Positions 1-12,075 of a DNA stretch of 64,000 bases are shown here, piece by piece; position 1 is the stretch's first letter; the number at the start of each line of letters is the position of its first letter. Under the pieces are notes generated by a model. The model searched no databases, was not told the origin of the DNA, and was given only the letters and a program-made list of their open reading frames with translations. This DNA comes from Epiperipatus broadwayi (taxonomy: Eukaryota; Onychophora; Udeonychophora; Euonychophora; Peripatidae): positions 21,966,900 to 22,030,899 of the forward strand of contig JAQFVV010012394.1 in NCBI GenBank assembly GCA_028023455.1, written 5' to 3'. Both the position numbers and the translations under genes were made by a program.

Positions 1-249
1 TCACATTGAATTATGCCAGTATCTCACAGGATTGACATATTGATTGTGGGCAGATGTTTATTATTGAACTTGTTAGTTGTGGTGTTGAATTTGTTCTTAT
101 AGTATCTGAAATAAAATAAAAAAACAATTTTCATAATGCACTTCTTATTTAATGAATTTTGATTGGGTACTAATCTTATGCAGATCTTCTTTCAAACTCC
201 ATACTAACAGATTTAGTTTTTGTTTTTTGAAAACAATTTGTAATTAGAA

Positions 250-278
250 CTGAAAAAGGCTATTAGCCAATCGAAACT
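250..278 (+). other. Degenerate hammerhead-like motif
   Basis: CTGAAAA at 250-256 is followed by a perfect short hairpin (GGCT, loop, AGCC) and then AATC and GAAAC ending at 275. The layout matches the CTGANGA, hairpin, GAAAC motif seen elsewhere in the window, but the position equivalent to G8 of the hammerhead core is A and extra bases sit after the hairpin. It is probably an inactive remnant of a repeat. Confidence 0.3.
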
Positions 279-2351
279 GACATTAAATATAGACATTGAG
301 AAAAATGTATGAAGTGTGTGAAATAGTATCAGCTGAGTAAATTGAACATTTTTAATGCAATAGCATATAGTAATCTATACATTGCATTATTTTACCTACA
401 TAGGACATATTTACTTAATGTCACAAAGTGTATAAATTTCTGACAATAATAATACATGTATCTTATTGTATGGTATTTAAAAATTATATTTTGGATCTTT
501 CCTTCCAAAATATAGTTCAGAGTTTTGTTGAAGAGGATTTGGGTGTGTGTTAATAACTAGATTATAATTCTATCACTTTAGCTTGCAAAGAAGATGAATT
601 TCCCATATAGAGCTTAAAATTCAGGAAGTCATATAAATCTGGAATTAGTGGACAATTAGATAGTTTTGATGATGAACTCTACTTCCATGCTATGTAGTAC
701 CATATAATTGGTCTTTAAGTTACTTGTAGGATTTCATGCCAATATATTAGCATGAGTACTGTATTTACTTTTGTTCATATGTTGACTGCAGTATTATTTT
801 TATATATTCATAAGGTATTTAAATCGATTATGAAAAAAATGAAGCCCATCCTATGCATAAGTATTCTTCTGGTTTTCCAAAACTTAATCCATGATGTATT
901 CAATAATCTAATAACTCTTCATAATCACTATTTCTTTTTATATATATAAAAAAACTTATTTTATTTGAATCAAAACATTTCACAGTCTATTGCCTAATAT
1001 TTCAATCACTACTTATTGCTATAGTAACAATGAATTTTGATTCCAATAAAATAAATTTTTAAAAGAACTAATTGTCAATGTTTGCAGACTTGTTAGAATA
1101 GGGGGAAACAAGTATACGAGATGTGCATTTTTTAATTAAAAACTTAAGTCCTATAGCATACCTATACAGTGGTTTGCTATTGACTTATCACTCTTGGAAA
1201 GTCTAAAGATCATTCTTCAAGATTACAAGATCTATTCACTATACTTGTGAGAAAATCCAGTTTTGACAGATTTTTTTTTTTTAAAAATTTTCTTTTATTC
1301 AGTAAATGTTTAGGCAAATAATTTTAATTAATGGATTGTATTAAGACCAACGTTTTCACCATGATTAAGATTTTTTAATTTTTGATTGAAGTAATAAAAT
1401 GGTAAAGATGTTTATCCATATATATTAACATCATTTATAGTTTACAATTCTTTAATTCTATAACAATTTTTACTTCTTTTCTTTTATTATGTAATTCTAT
1501 GAAAAGTTTTTTCTTCACTTCCAAAGGAAAGATTAATTTATTTAAACTTTAAATAATAAATAGCGGAGAAATGCTTTCAACCTATAAGGTCATATTCATA
1601 ATGATCAAATTCAGCAGCTGATACTATACTATAAATAAATTGCTTATCTTAGGATTCTTTACTTCATAAATGAAATGTTTTCGCTGCAATAGGATGTATG
1701 AATTTTATGTAATTATTGGCTTTTATTTGTTTATTAATTGCTACAAATGAAGCTTCATTTCTCATCCAATCATTGCTTTGGGTTTGAAATATTAGCTTAA
1801 TAATATTATTTTGTTGATATAGCTAATTATTTTTTTATAATTCTAATCTTTGTTGCAGGTCACAAAATTAATATTATTGTTCAGTATAATTTTGTTATTA
1901 ATTTTATGAGTGATTATAATATTATTTATATATTTAACAGAAAGAGAGAAGGATCATGGGGAAAAAAATTCAATTTTTATATGCAGATTTAATTTTTTTT
2001 ATTCAGGACTATTGTCTTTAAGAGATTTTTTTTTTTTTTGCAATTTTTTTATACTGAGATTACTTTAATTCTTCGTATTCCAATTAGTAAAGAATTAGAT
2101 GAAATTTAAAGAATGTTTATTGTTGAACAAATGTTTATATATATAATTTTATTATTTGGTTTAATTCAAGAGTGAAATCAAGGGACATTATAATGAGCTT
2201 TATTATTATTTATTTAAATTATGAAATGTAATTTGCATTTATAAGTTATTGTTTATTCCAATTTTCTTTTAAGTAATTTATGCAAAACTTTAGACAACAA
2301 TTAAGAATCTATTGTTAATTAAGTAATTAGTGTCACTAAATAAATTGCTCT

Positions 2352-2425
2352 GCCTGATTTAGTGTAGTGGTACATCAACAGACTCTGAAACTAAGGTCCA
2401 TTGGGTGGACACAGCTCTGTTATTT
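2352..2425 (+). repeat. tRNA-like SINE fragment
   Basis: The stretch reads TGATTTAGTGTAGTGGTA near its left end, which resembles a tRNA D-arm and pol III A box. It continues for about 70 bases in a tRNA-sized block. Similar starts occur in the minus-strand copies near 16.3, 52.2 and 55.8 kb. The B box is poor, so it is more likely a decayed SINE head than a tRNA gene. Confidence 0.4.
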
Positions 2426-3323
2426 CAACAAATTTTTTATAAATCATTTGATTATTATTGAGTAAATTCATGTTTATAATTACTATATGAATACTCAATC
2501 TAAAGAAAAAAAAATTTCAATTAAAAATAAAAGATTGTCAATTTCATTATTTAAAGCAAATATAAATTTCAGAAAATGGCAAATAACAATGAATCTTCTA
2601 TTTTCATTAAATAATAGTCTATTATAAAAAAAAGTACAGATTTCATATCTATATTCAATATAAAAACCAAACATTTATATTTAGGTTTTTCTTTGGGAAG
2701 TGATTTGTTCAGCTAAAATTGAAGAAAATAAGTAAAATAATAATAATAATGATAATGTTTCACCTGCTGATGGTGGAAAAGAATAAATAATTATATTTCA
2801 AATTTATCTTTGTCTGAAATCAAAAATTAATATATTAAATCCTATTAAAAAATAATAATAATAATGAAACCAACACAATCTTGCTGCAATAAAAATTGTA
2901 TGAGTAATGTAGTGTTTTGTAAAAATGGCAGACATGTTTGTGCACTCCAGAAAAAACTAGAATTTATTTGAGAGGTTGTTTTAGATCACGCGCTGATAAC
3001 TGTGGAATTTAATTAAGGCATTGACGTAATGGCGATCGACAATTCCAAGAGATATTTGGTGATTGCAAATATTTCTGGATAAGAGACGATACCTTATTGG
3101 ATGGTGTATTAATTGTTGCAGTTATCAGGAAGCGATAAGACGACTGGGTAACAACTATGCAGGGCAGTATTTAGGGTACAACGCCAGTAGACATCTGTTC
3201 AATTCGAGTAGAGATATCTTGCGTCAGTGCTTGCGGTAAATAACCAGTGCCCAGTGGAAATATAGTCCACAGGTGTAGCTGAAAGAGCCCACAGAGATGG
3301 GGGAGACCGCAGCGGAGATATTG

Positions 3324-3480
3324 AGAGCATTTGTTGGAGAGCATTCATTGCAGGGCATTCGTTGCAGAGCATTCGTTGCAGACCATCCGTTGGAGAGCAT
3401 TTGTTGGAGAACATCTGTTGCAGAGCATTCGTTGCAGACCATTTGTTGGAGAGCATTCGTTGCAGACCATTCGTTGCGAG
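3324..3480. repeat. 15-bp minisatellite, about ten copies
   Basis: Degenerate tandem copies of a 15-base unit close to CATTCGTTGCAGAGC run through this block, with variants such as CATTTGTTGGAGAGC. Because the period is a multiple of three, several frames stay open on both strands, which gives false small ORFs. The flanks (about 2960-3320 and 3480-3600) are richer in GC and CpG than their surroundings, so the array may lie inside an older mobile element that I cannot name. Confidence 0.85.
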
Positions 3481-3595
3481 AGAACAGCATGGAAATTGAA
3501 CTTTAGCGAACTGTAGAAATATAGTTATTTGCTGACCGCACAGACAGATATAACAAGTAATTTACTTGAAGATTTCTTAATAAAGTTTTCAATTT

Positions 3596-3828
3596 GATGA
3601 TCAGACTGCTATCATAAATGTGAAAACATTTACTAACAAAAGCATTTCTTCTTTTTTTAGCCTAGCACCATCTATCATAAGCTCACGTAATCTGAGTAAT
3701 TGTTTGAAAACTTTCTAATAAAAAAAAGCTTTGAATTTGATAATCAGAGTGCTATCATAAATGTGAAAACATTTACTAACAAAAGCATTTCTTCTTTCTC
3801 TAGCCTAGCGCCATCTACCATAAACTTG
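3596..3828. repeat. Direct duplication with 143-base period
   Basis: Two copies of about 90 bases, beginning near 3596 and 3739, are nearly identical. Both contain TGCTATCATAAATGTG and end in a CCATCTA(T/C)CATAA segment. The AGCGCCATCTACC type of end recurs near 45925 and, reversed, near 12495, which points to a dispersed repeat family. Confidence 0.75.
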
Positions 3829-4267
3829 AATAATCAACATTCATGATAATACACTTTAATCCCCATGATTAGATCAATTTTTGGAATTTGCACTACCAGT
3901 TGATTATTCAAGCTTATAATAACTGTTAAAGCAGATAGGCGGAATATTGTTATACTGTAGGAGACTGTCATGATCAAATGTTCTGTTAGTTTAAATTCAT
4001 ATTCAAATAAAACAGCGACAATGCAGTCATGTTACGATTTAAAATACTACATTGCACAGGCTTATTGTATTTTAATTGAAAGATTATTCTCGTAAATAAT
4101 GAATTACTAATGTAATAAATTGAACAATTCTCCAATTTAATCAGTTAATTTACATTCAAAAAGTTGTATTACTTCTTTAAAAAGTTAAACAAAAATCTTT
4201 AATACATCTAAATATTTTTTTTTTCTAAAGTGTTATGAGCTTAATACTAATTGAAGTGTTTAGGATC

Positions 4268-4291
4268 AGTTAAAAGATTAATCTTTTAACT
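4268..4291. repeat. Perfect 24-base palindrome
   Basis: AGTTAAAAGATT and its reverse complement lie back to back with no spacer. The sequence is short and AT-rich and no protein site is recognised. Confidence 0.7.
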
Positions 4292-4788
4292 ATATATTTA
4301 TAAATTTATTACATTGTTCAATTGTAAGTGTTTCCAATTCTAATTTTGATATATATTTTATCAATTAGATAAATAAACTGCGAAATGTTTTATTCTTTGA
4401 TTTAATTTCCTTTAAATCTATTTTATTTCTAGTTTTCTTGAATTAAAATAACAAATGACAGATGTTTTATACATATATACTTATTTTAATTTCCAGTACA
4501 ACATTAATTTATGTTTATTGACAAATCTATCATAAAAAAAATTAGTAAAAAATTATTCAATTATATTTTATAATTCTAGTTCATCATAACACACACATGC
4601 ATATATTCATTAAAATCAATCAACACAGACAATCTCAATATGAAGAACAATCAACAAATTCAAACAGTTGTCAAGGCAACCTCCTTTTAACGATAAAGAT
4701 GGAATCCCATTTTTATTTATGGTACAATATATTTATATAGACACTAAAGATATATATATGTCCACAATAATATATATGCTATGCTAAT

Positions 4789-4870
4789 GAGAGCAATAAA
4801 ATATAGTCAAAAGAAGCTTTTCTTGTATTGAGAGCAATAAAATATAGTCAAAAGAAGCTTTTCTTGTATT
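4789..4870. repeat. Perfect 41-base tandem duplication
   Basis: Bases 4789-4829 and 4830-4870 are identical. The unit starts GAGAGCAATAAAATATAGTC and ends TTCTTGTATT. Perfect identity in such diverged intronic DNA implies either a very recent slippage event or an assembly artefact. Confidence 0.9.
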
Positions 4871-5454
4871 AAATAAATTAATAGTTCTGTAAACTTTTTT
4901 TGGTTTTATTTATTTATTTTAAAAAAATAACATGGCTGATTTTTAAAAATTTAATCCCTAAAAATTAAAATATTTTTATTATGGTGATATATAAATATAT
5001 TAATAAATTAGATTATGAATGATCTATTTAAAAACAAACTCTTTGGTGAAAATTAATGTCATACAAAGTTCTTTGATATAGGAATTTATTAATGTACTTG
5101 CATTTATTAACTACTTGGGCTTACACTTGATGGCATGATTGTAGTATGAAAAAAAGAAGATTTGCTGCTAAATACTAAGTCAGCTGATCCATAGATTTAT
5201 AGCCAGTATAATTTTTTTTCTAACAGTTTTACCATTTGTTTATTATTTTCACTATTAGAAGGATTACTGAAATATAAGTAGTACTAGATCTAAAAAGAAA
5301 CAATTGAGGTTGTGCAAAAAAAAACTATTTTTTTTCTTTGAACTTTCTGAAATTAACATTGGAGTATAAATCCTGGAAAAATAAATATGGATATCACTGA
5401 TTCATCTAGAAATTCCCAAACATTACCAAATTAGATTTTAAGGTTAATCCAACC

Positions 5455-5669
5455 TAATTTAAGTCATTTTTTAATTGATAACACCTAGTTTTGACATCTT
5501 TTTAACTGTAAGAAATTTGTCCACTCAGATTCTAAAGAGTCCATAATCCTACATAATTCAAGTCATTTTTCCGTTGATAATTTGCTCTTATAATTAAAAA
5601 AACACCTAATTTTGATATCTTTTTAACTGTAAGGAGTTCCTCCATTCAGGTTCTAAAGAGTCCATAATT
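5455..5669. repeat. Diverged local direct duplication
   Basis: Copy one (about 5455-5548) and copy two (about 5554-5669) share blocks such as TTTTTAACTGTAAG and TTCTAAAGAGTCCATAAT. Copy two carries about 20 extra bases. It is a segmental duplication with no visible coding role. Confidence 0.7.
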
Positions 5670-5994
5670 AAGCATTGACTGCCAATTCATGTATTTCTAT
5701 TTGGGGGGGGGGGGTATAATCACCATTTCTTTCAGTTGTCTTGCACCACTGTTGATGTTAAAAAAAATATTTTTATTCTTTTTGTGAGCAATCGTCTGAC
5801 AAGCATAGTTACCTACTGAGATATTACGTCAAAGACAAACATTTTCTAAGTCCTTTCACATTTGTAAAAAGGAACCCTAAATTTGCTTCCCACGCCTTTA
5901 CTCTTTTGATGAATGAAACTTTAGGTTATAATTTAGTTTCTCATTGACTACACCTGATAGCTTCTGGTTTGCTCAATCTGTTCTCATCATTGTA

Positions 5995-6215
5995 TTTCAG
6001 TGACCACTTTCCTATGTTTGCACAAGCTGTTAAAACAGTAGTGCCATCCAGTGCAGCCCATAGTAATCAATGAATTCTAGAAGGTGTGTGCATAAAATAC
6101 CTATCTACTGTCTACTTATCAAATATCCCCAAACTTGTTTACAGCTTTGACTTTCATCAGCGATGAGCTTTATATCTGAGAGCACTGCATCTACATCTTA
6201 GGCTAAGAATTCTGT
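5995..6215 (+). mobile_element. FB foldback-family element, diverged copy
   Basis: This shares the FB family order: a tract like TGTTTGCACAAGCTGTTAAAACAG, then AGTAGTGCCA, TAATCAATG, GTGCATAAAAT and GAGAGCACTGCA. The equivalent of the hammerhead-like core (minus strand, about 6150-6175) is degenerate. The right part is missing or too diverged to place. Confidence 0.6.
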
Positions 6216-6856
6216 TGTGTACAAATTATTGGAATAGTGATGTTTATTGGCTTAATATTGATACTTGTAACTAAGAAATGAAATGTGATTGCTTTAATCC
6301 GTTATCCCAGTTAGTGCAGAGAAATGGTTGATAGTATGAAAACCTTATGATGGTAAGGTTATAAAATGACCTAAATGACTGAAAATAGCTTGGTTTAAAA
6401 GTGGAGGGAATGAATGAGTATATAGAGGACTTTTTGATTACAAGGCAGCTAGAGAGGCAAATTGATTATTTGAAATTAACACCAAATTTGAAGGTATAAC
6501 TACTATTATTAAATGGTCAATCTAATCAATGCCTAAATTGGCCATCCAGTATATATGTCTGTATGTGAGTTGTTTTCATATATACAATTAGTTGAAGAAA
6601 TATTAAATCTTCATGTACCATGTACAATATTCACCAAATTTCTAAATGTCATATATTGATTAAAAAAATTGACTAATCTCTGCAGCTCGTATGTTTTTGG
6701 CTTTGAAATCATCAGATATTTTGATTTGTTATAATGGTGGAAGGGAAGTCCTTGGATCATACTCAGTTCTGTCACTTTAAAAAATTGAATTCTTATAAAT
6801 CCCTAAGCTGTATATATATAAATATTAATATATAACAAACTAACCAAAGGAAATAC

Positions 6857-6908
6857 ATATAAAAACAAAAAAAGACTTTATTGGATTTATAAGTCTTTTT
6901 TTGTTTAT
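6857..6908. repeat. A/T-rich hairpin
   Basis: AAACAAAAAAAGACTT and AAGTCTTTTTTTGTTT face each other across a spacer of about ten bases. It could form a stem, but it is low complexity and no function is implied. Confidence 0.6.
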
Positions 6909-8802
6909 ATATATACACACACAAAGAGGGAGAAAGAAAGATAAAGGAAGAAAGAAGCTTTGTATTGGATGTTTTTATTGCTGAACAACTTTATAATCAC
7001 CTTATATTTTGATTAAAATACTTCATAATGACTGATTTTAATTAAAAAAAACTTCCATCGTTATGAATGTGACAAAATTGTCAAAAGCATGCTAATCCAT
7101 AAATAAAATATGTATAAAGTTTATATTTTCTGTATAAATGTTCAAAACATTTATATAATTTTATGATTGATTTTTAAAAAAAATAATAATTTGCTTAGAA
7201 TTATTCTTACCGCCTATCAACAATTAAAACATCATAAGCCTGTAAATAGATGACAAAAACATAGGAGAATCTATTATTTAAAATTATACATAAAAGCGAC
7301 AATGGCAAAGCCTAAAGACTAAGTATTTAAAAGGTGTTAGATTTATTAATTTTTCACTTATTGACCAGTGAAAAGATGATTGGGAACTGGTTCTCAAAGT
7401 TTTCTGCAAATCCAACTGAATAAACACATTATGCAGCTATATAGTTCAGCTATTAACCACAAAAAGTGTATAGGCCCTAGCATGTCTGTATCACAATTTA
7501 TATGAAATGTGACAATGTTTATGGAATGATGAGCTAACTTCAAATTTTGTTTAAATTGGGTAAAATTGCTATTGAAACAATTCATACTGTATATGGCAGT
7601 AAAGCCACAAATCACATGGACATTTTCAAATGGTTTGCAATATTTCATCATGCCAGGAAAAGCATTGAAAACAATCTATGAAGGTATGGCGCAACTGAAT
7701 TTTGTTACTATAAAATATCTGTATTAAGTCAGAGATAGGGTTATAGACAGTTTGGGGAGAAAAACAATCATCTTTTCACTAAAAAATGTAGAAATATTTT
7801 ATCTTCTCTGCAGTCTTTATATGAGAAAGCTTAACAATATTTAAATTCAGCAAGTTTTTGTTATTAATGAAATCGCAATTTGTAACATTTGATGTATCTT
7901 AATATCGAATAAACCTTTTAGAACATTAATACAGATAGAATCATTCTCAAAGCCTTTGTTTAGTCTGGTGATTATTTGATCTCACTAGAAGGTTGTAAAA
8001 CTTATCCAATACTGTGTCAGTCAAATTAAACTAGTCACACCTGGTTGCATTAACAATACTGAAATACTCCCTCCTAACAACAGTAACTGCATTCAAATAC
8101 ATTATCCAGGGACAGTTCATTGTGCAATGATTGTTATATAAGGTTGTTGAAAAGTAAGACTTTTCCACAATGGCACTTATGATTATTTGACTCAAAGTTT
8201 TTAGAGATTCTTAATTTAGTTTAAATAAATCTTACTGTGGTTTTATAGACGACATCACTAGTTTGACTGGAATATTAGAATGAAAAATATTTAATGGTTT
8301 ACTTGTTTAGTGGTGTGCATTTGGCTCTCAATCTATATTAGTATTCTAATCCACACTTTTTTTCCAAACTATATGTAAGTTGAAATAATTTATAAATTGT
8401 AATGTGGATATGGAGGTTCGGGTGTTAGGCACCTCTAACTCACCTGAAAAGAGATTGTTTATAAAAGCATAACTAATAAAAGTGGGGTGTCTGAGATTTT
8501 GTACAGATAGATGTTTTCAGTATGGCATAATAGACAAGAAATATGCATTGGTAAAACCAGAACTTTGAAAACACATTTATGAAGTGTGTATATCATTTAA
8601 AACATATTTCTAAACTTTTCAAAATAATGGATATACTGTAATTAATATTTTTGAAAGTAATAAAGTTTATTGTCTTATTAACTAATGAAAGAAAAATTTT
8701 AATTTTGATCTGAATTATTTGAATGGTAAAACAAAGAAGTAAAATTGCTTTGCCTCTAGTACTTAAAAGTTATCCCACTTTCTTATTTTAAAAAAACTGT
8801 TA

Positions 8803-9620
8803 AGCATCACATGATCACCATCTCTTATACTAGCACAATTGTTTATAAACTAGGCAAAACTCTCCATACAGTAGTGCCCCCCTGTGCCAACCAGAGTAAT
8901 CAATGGATGCCAGAAGGCTTGTGCATAAAATGCCTATCTAATGCCTACTCATCCAATATCTTCAGACTAGTTTCTGGCTTGTGGCCTTCATCAGTGAGGA
9001 GCTTTGGATCTGAGAGCACTGCACCTAGATCTTAGGATCTAATGCAACCCTCCAGCAACCACCTTTTATGTCTACTTAACTATAAAACCATGAGAATGAA
9101 ATTGAAAACACAAAAATATTTTCAATCTAAGCTCAGTAGCTTATAAACAAATATGTGCTAGTAGAAACAATAGCTTATAAACAATTATGTGCTAAGAGAT
9201 GGTGATCATGTGAAGTGTAATGGTTTAACACCAATCCTGCCTAATAGGATAGTGGTGACTATGGTTGTTAAAGAGCCAAAGACACCAAAATGTATCGGTG
9301 CTGAACTGAGTTCAGACCCATATGACTAAGCTATTGAGCTTAGATTGAAAATATTTTTGTGTTTTCAATTTCATTCTCATGGTTTTATAGTTAAGTAGAG
9401 ATAAAAGGTGGTTGCTGGAGGGTTGCATTAGATCCTAAGATCTAGGTGCAGTGCTCTCAGATCCAAAGCTCCTCACTGACGAAGGCCACAAGCCAGAAAC
9501 TAGTCTGGGGATATTGGATGAGTAGGCATTAGATAGGGATTTTATGCACAAGCCTTCTGGAATCCATTGATTACTCTGGTTGGCACAGGGTGGCACTGCT
9601 TTATGGAGAGTTTTGCCTTG
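8803..9620 (+). mobile_element. FB foldback element with 16-bp target duplication
   Basis: The element is bounded by an identical 16-base direct repeat, TTTAAAAAAACTGTTA, at 8787-8802 and 9621-9636. It starts with AGCATCACATGATCACC and ends with GAGTTTTGCCTTG. Two arms of about 291 bases (8853-9143 and 9327-9617) are close inverted copies around a loop of about 183 bases. The loop carries a second GGTGATCATGTG end in reverse and a twofold repeat of TAGCTTATAAACAA (about 9136-9194). Each arm contains a hammerhead-like core: minus strand 8970-8994 (CTGATGA, hairpin, GAAAC) and plus strand 9476-9500 (CTGACGA, hairpin, GAAAC). No open reading frame of note is present, so it must be moved by another element's enzymes. 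Confidence 0.85.
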
Positions 9621-10350
9621 TTTAAAAAAACTGTTACGTTGAATTACTGTTAAACTTTGAATAGTATGACAAGGAAGTAAAATTATTTTATTGCTAATAA
9701 TGGAGAATAAATATTATCTCTCCCTCATTTTTTTCTACAATTTGGCTGAAGTAGATTATTCAAGTTTTAATCACATGATAAAAAAGTCACAACTTTCGTT
9801 TGTCTTAATGCATGAAAGAACGATATCCCCATACATGAAATTATTAAAATTTTGAATGTTACAGTAAAGAAGTACTAAGCGGAATTATTATTTAGTTCTG
9901 AATCTTATAACATAATTAGAATATTTCACCAGTGTCTACATATATTAGTATTTTTATCTTTAACTGTGGTTTAAAGTTTTTTAAATAGTTTAAGAATAAT
10001 CTCTAGTTTAATAACTAAATAGTTTAATTATTTATCAGAAATGATCGGTGTCACTATTGCGAGTGCAGTTCCATACTTGTAAATCAAAGTGTAATTTATA
10101 TAAGTATATGAATGTGATAGCTGTTTTTTTATATTTGGATTTATATATTGCTGGATTTATGATTTGGTATTTATACCTAATTAAACAGTACGAATACTTG
10201 AAATTAGTAATGGTAGTAAATTTTATTCTGATGCAGTAGTTTGATTAAAATTTCATTTATTCATTGTAAGTCTAGTAGAATGTAATGTGATGTATAATTT
10301 TAATTATTATTATATTTTATGAGAATTTTTGATTATTTTTTTTTTTGCAG

Positions 10351-10525
10351 AATTATGACAAACGATCAGTAATGAAAGTTGCTATTCCTGTGGGTGTGAA
10401 ATTTTTACATAAAGGTAATAAGGAATTAAGTCGTAATTTATCAAGCTATTTATCATTGGCTGCTATTCAGAATGCAGATTTATTAGCTCAACATATACAT
10501 CCAATTTTGGACAGTATTACCGATG
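10351..10525 (+). CDS. melt: melted/VEPH1 homologue, internal exon A (partial gene)
   Basis: This is the first visible exon of a homologue of Drosophila Melted / vertebrate VEPH1, a membrane-associated PH-domain adaptor. In flies Melted binds phosphoinositides, Tsc1 and FOXO and tunes insulin/TOR signalling, fat storage and R8 photoreceptor fate; VEPH1 is reported to dampen TGF-beta signalling. The exon opens after TTTTTTGCAG and closes at ATG|GTAAGA, giving 58 codons plus one base, phase 0 in and 1 out. Residues include VKFLHKGNKEL and SSYLSLAAI, hallmark stretches of the N-terminal helical-repeat region, followed by ADLLAQHIHPILDSI. The last base joins GA of the next exon to make a glycine codon. 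Reading through the donor gives a false 103-residue ORF. Family assignment is from remembered VEPH1 similarity and is strong. Confidence 0.93.
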
Positions 10526-11094
10526 GTAAGATATTTCGTACTACTGTATTATTAATTATGTGGTACTTATTTCTACTATTTATGGTACTTAGCTTCTGCT
10601 ATTTGTTCTTGGTTTTATATCTATCACTGACATTTTATAAATATTTTATAAAATAAACTTTTTATTTGGAATCTTATTTTAGATATTTGGATTGTTTAAT
10701 ATATTTTTTCAATCAGCTTAAGTTTTACATTGAATATAATATCAATTGTAATTTCAGTAAAGATTTAACATTGAATTTATTGCTTGTCATGGTTTAGTGC
10801 AATACTATAGCAGTAAAAAGAGCTTATGTCCACAATTCACCTCTAGTTAGATACTTGTGGTTCTCGAATTTTAAATGAACTCTTGAGTGTTAAAGCTATT
10901 TGATTATTTATTTTATTGAAAGTAGCTTTTATTACATAGAATAAATAAAAGCCAATTAGAAAAATACTCTGTATCTGTTAGATTATTATTTTATATATAT
11001 ATGCAAAACCATAAAACCATCAATGCATTTCTGATAGACGTATTGTGTATATTTTTATACATTATTATTGTGATTTTTTAAAAATTATTATCAA

Positions 11095-11205
11095 TCTCCT
11101 GAAAAGCTATGATCTCTAAGTTTACTCCATTTTCTAGTATCTTTTTCCACATCATTCTAGAAAGCTTTCATATCTCATCCATCCAACTCATTTGCGATCA
11201 TTTTT
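11095..11205 (-). mobile_element. Possible LINE 3'-coding remnant
   Basis: On the minus strand a short broken reading resembles the C-terminal tail of non-LTR reverse-transcriptase polyproteins, with aromatic and charged residues spaced as in their W-D-D-I / K-W-R region. Stops and frameshifts interrupt it. Support is weak and rests on pattern only. Confidence 0.2.
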
Positions 11206-11434
11206 TTTTTGATCTCTGGCAGTCTCAAAATGAGATTTAAAATGTTACTTTATTGTCATAGCAAACATCTCTTGATTCCTTCACTTACTACATTATAACA
11301 TAAAAAAAATTAGATCTCTGATCTAGTGCCACTTTATTGTAAGTTTGACTAATCAGTTTTTTACTAAATTGTTGACCTTTTGATCGTTATTCCAGTTGTA
11401 GAGTTTACATTCATCAATGAGGAGTTGAACCATC

Positions 11435-12075
11435 AAAATGTCACTTAATTGCCATTTCCTATGCTTACACAAGCTATTATTAGCATATCAAACTCTCTAT
11501 ATGGTAGTACCACCCAGCACAAGCCTTAGTAATTAATGGATGTCTAGTGCCTACTCATCTAATATCTTCAGATTAGCTTCTACCTTTGTGACTTATCTAA
11601 AAGCACTGCACCTAGATCTAAGGATCCTCCAGAAGCTATCTTTTACCTATTTAATCAGTTATAAAGCTAGGAATTCAAGATGAAAGCACATTAATATCTA
11701 CAATCCAAGCTCATTCGCTTATATAGTCATAGAGATCTGAACCTAGTTGAGCATCTATACATTTTGATGTCCTTGGTTTATCAAAAACTACAATTACCAT
11801 CATCTCATAGGCAAGAATGGTATAAAACCACCAAAATATGACACAATCATTATTTTCTATGCTTACACAAGCTATTATTAGCAGTTGCAAACTCTCTATA
11901 CATTAGTGTCACCCAGTCTAGGTACATTCCTCTCAGATCCAAAGCTCCTCATTGATGAAAGTCGCAAGCCAGAAACTAGTCTGCACATATTGGATGAGTA
12001 GGCACCAGATGGCGATTTTATGCCCAAACTTCTTGCATCCATTGATAGGTTTGTAGAATGGGACTACTGGTTGAA
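11435..12075 (+). mobile_element. FB foldback-family element, diverged long copy
   Basis: The left half (11435-11700) carries family blocks in forward order: GCTTACACAAGCTATT, AGCACTGCACCTAGATCTAAGG. The right half (about 11830-12070) starts another GCTTACACAAGCTATT block and then shows CTCTCAGATCCAAAGCTCCTC and GCCAGAAACTAGTCTG in the other orientation. The plus-strand hammerhead-like core near 11955-11980 reads TTGATGA, broken hairpin, GAAAC and is probably inactive. A clear target duplication was not found. Confidence 0.65.

Larger units (their letters stand above)
1..10350. other. Upstream intron or 5' flank of the melted/VEPH1 gene, no exon recognised
   Basis: This stretch ends in a polypyrimidine tract and the TTTTTTGCAG acceptor at 10341-10350, so at least its right part is intron. 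I see no exon that fits the melted/VEPH1 N-terminus; it may lie further upstream or be too short to recognise. The sequence is AT-rich and holds scattered repeats listed separately: a hammerhead-like remnant near 250, a tRNA-like SINE near 2350, a minisatellite at 3324, local duplications at 3596, 4789 and 5455, and foldback elements near 6.0 and 8.8-9.6 kb. There is a 12-G run at 5703-5714. Between these (about 300-2340, 3840-4780, 6220-8780, 9640-10340) I recognise nothing further. Confidence 0.6.

Noticed and set aside
752-949. 65-residue plus-strand open frame
   Set aside because: Hydrophobic AT-rich translation without conserved pattern; fits chance.
3199-3516. Overlapping small ORFs on both strands
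   Set aside because: They come from the 15-base minisatellite, whose period is a multiple of three; the peptides are just repeat translations.
8403-8560. Possible repeat shared with 24030-24130 (GGTxTTxGxxACCTxTAACxCACCTGA)
   Set aside because: The similarity is short and patchy; I could not define edges, so it is not listed as a family.
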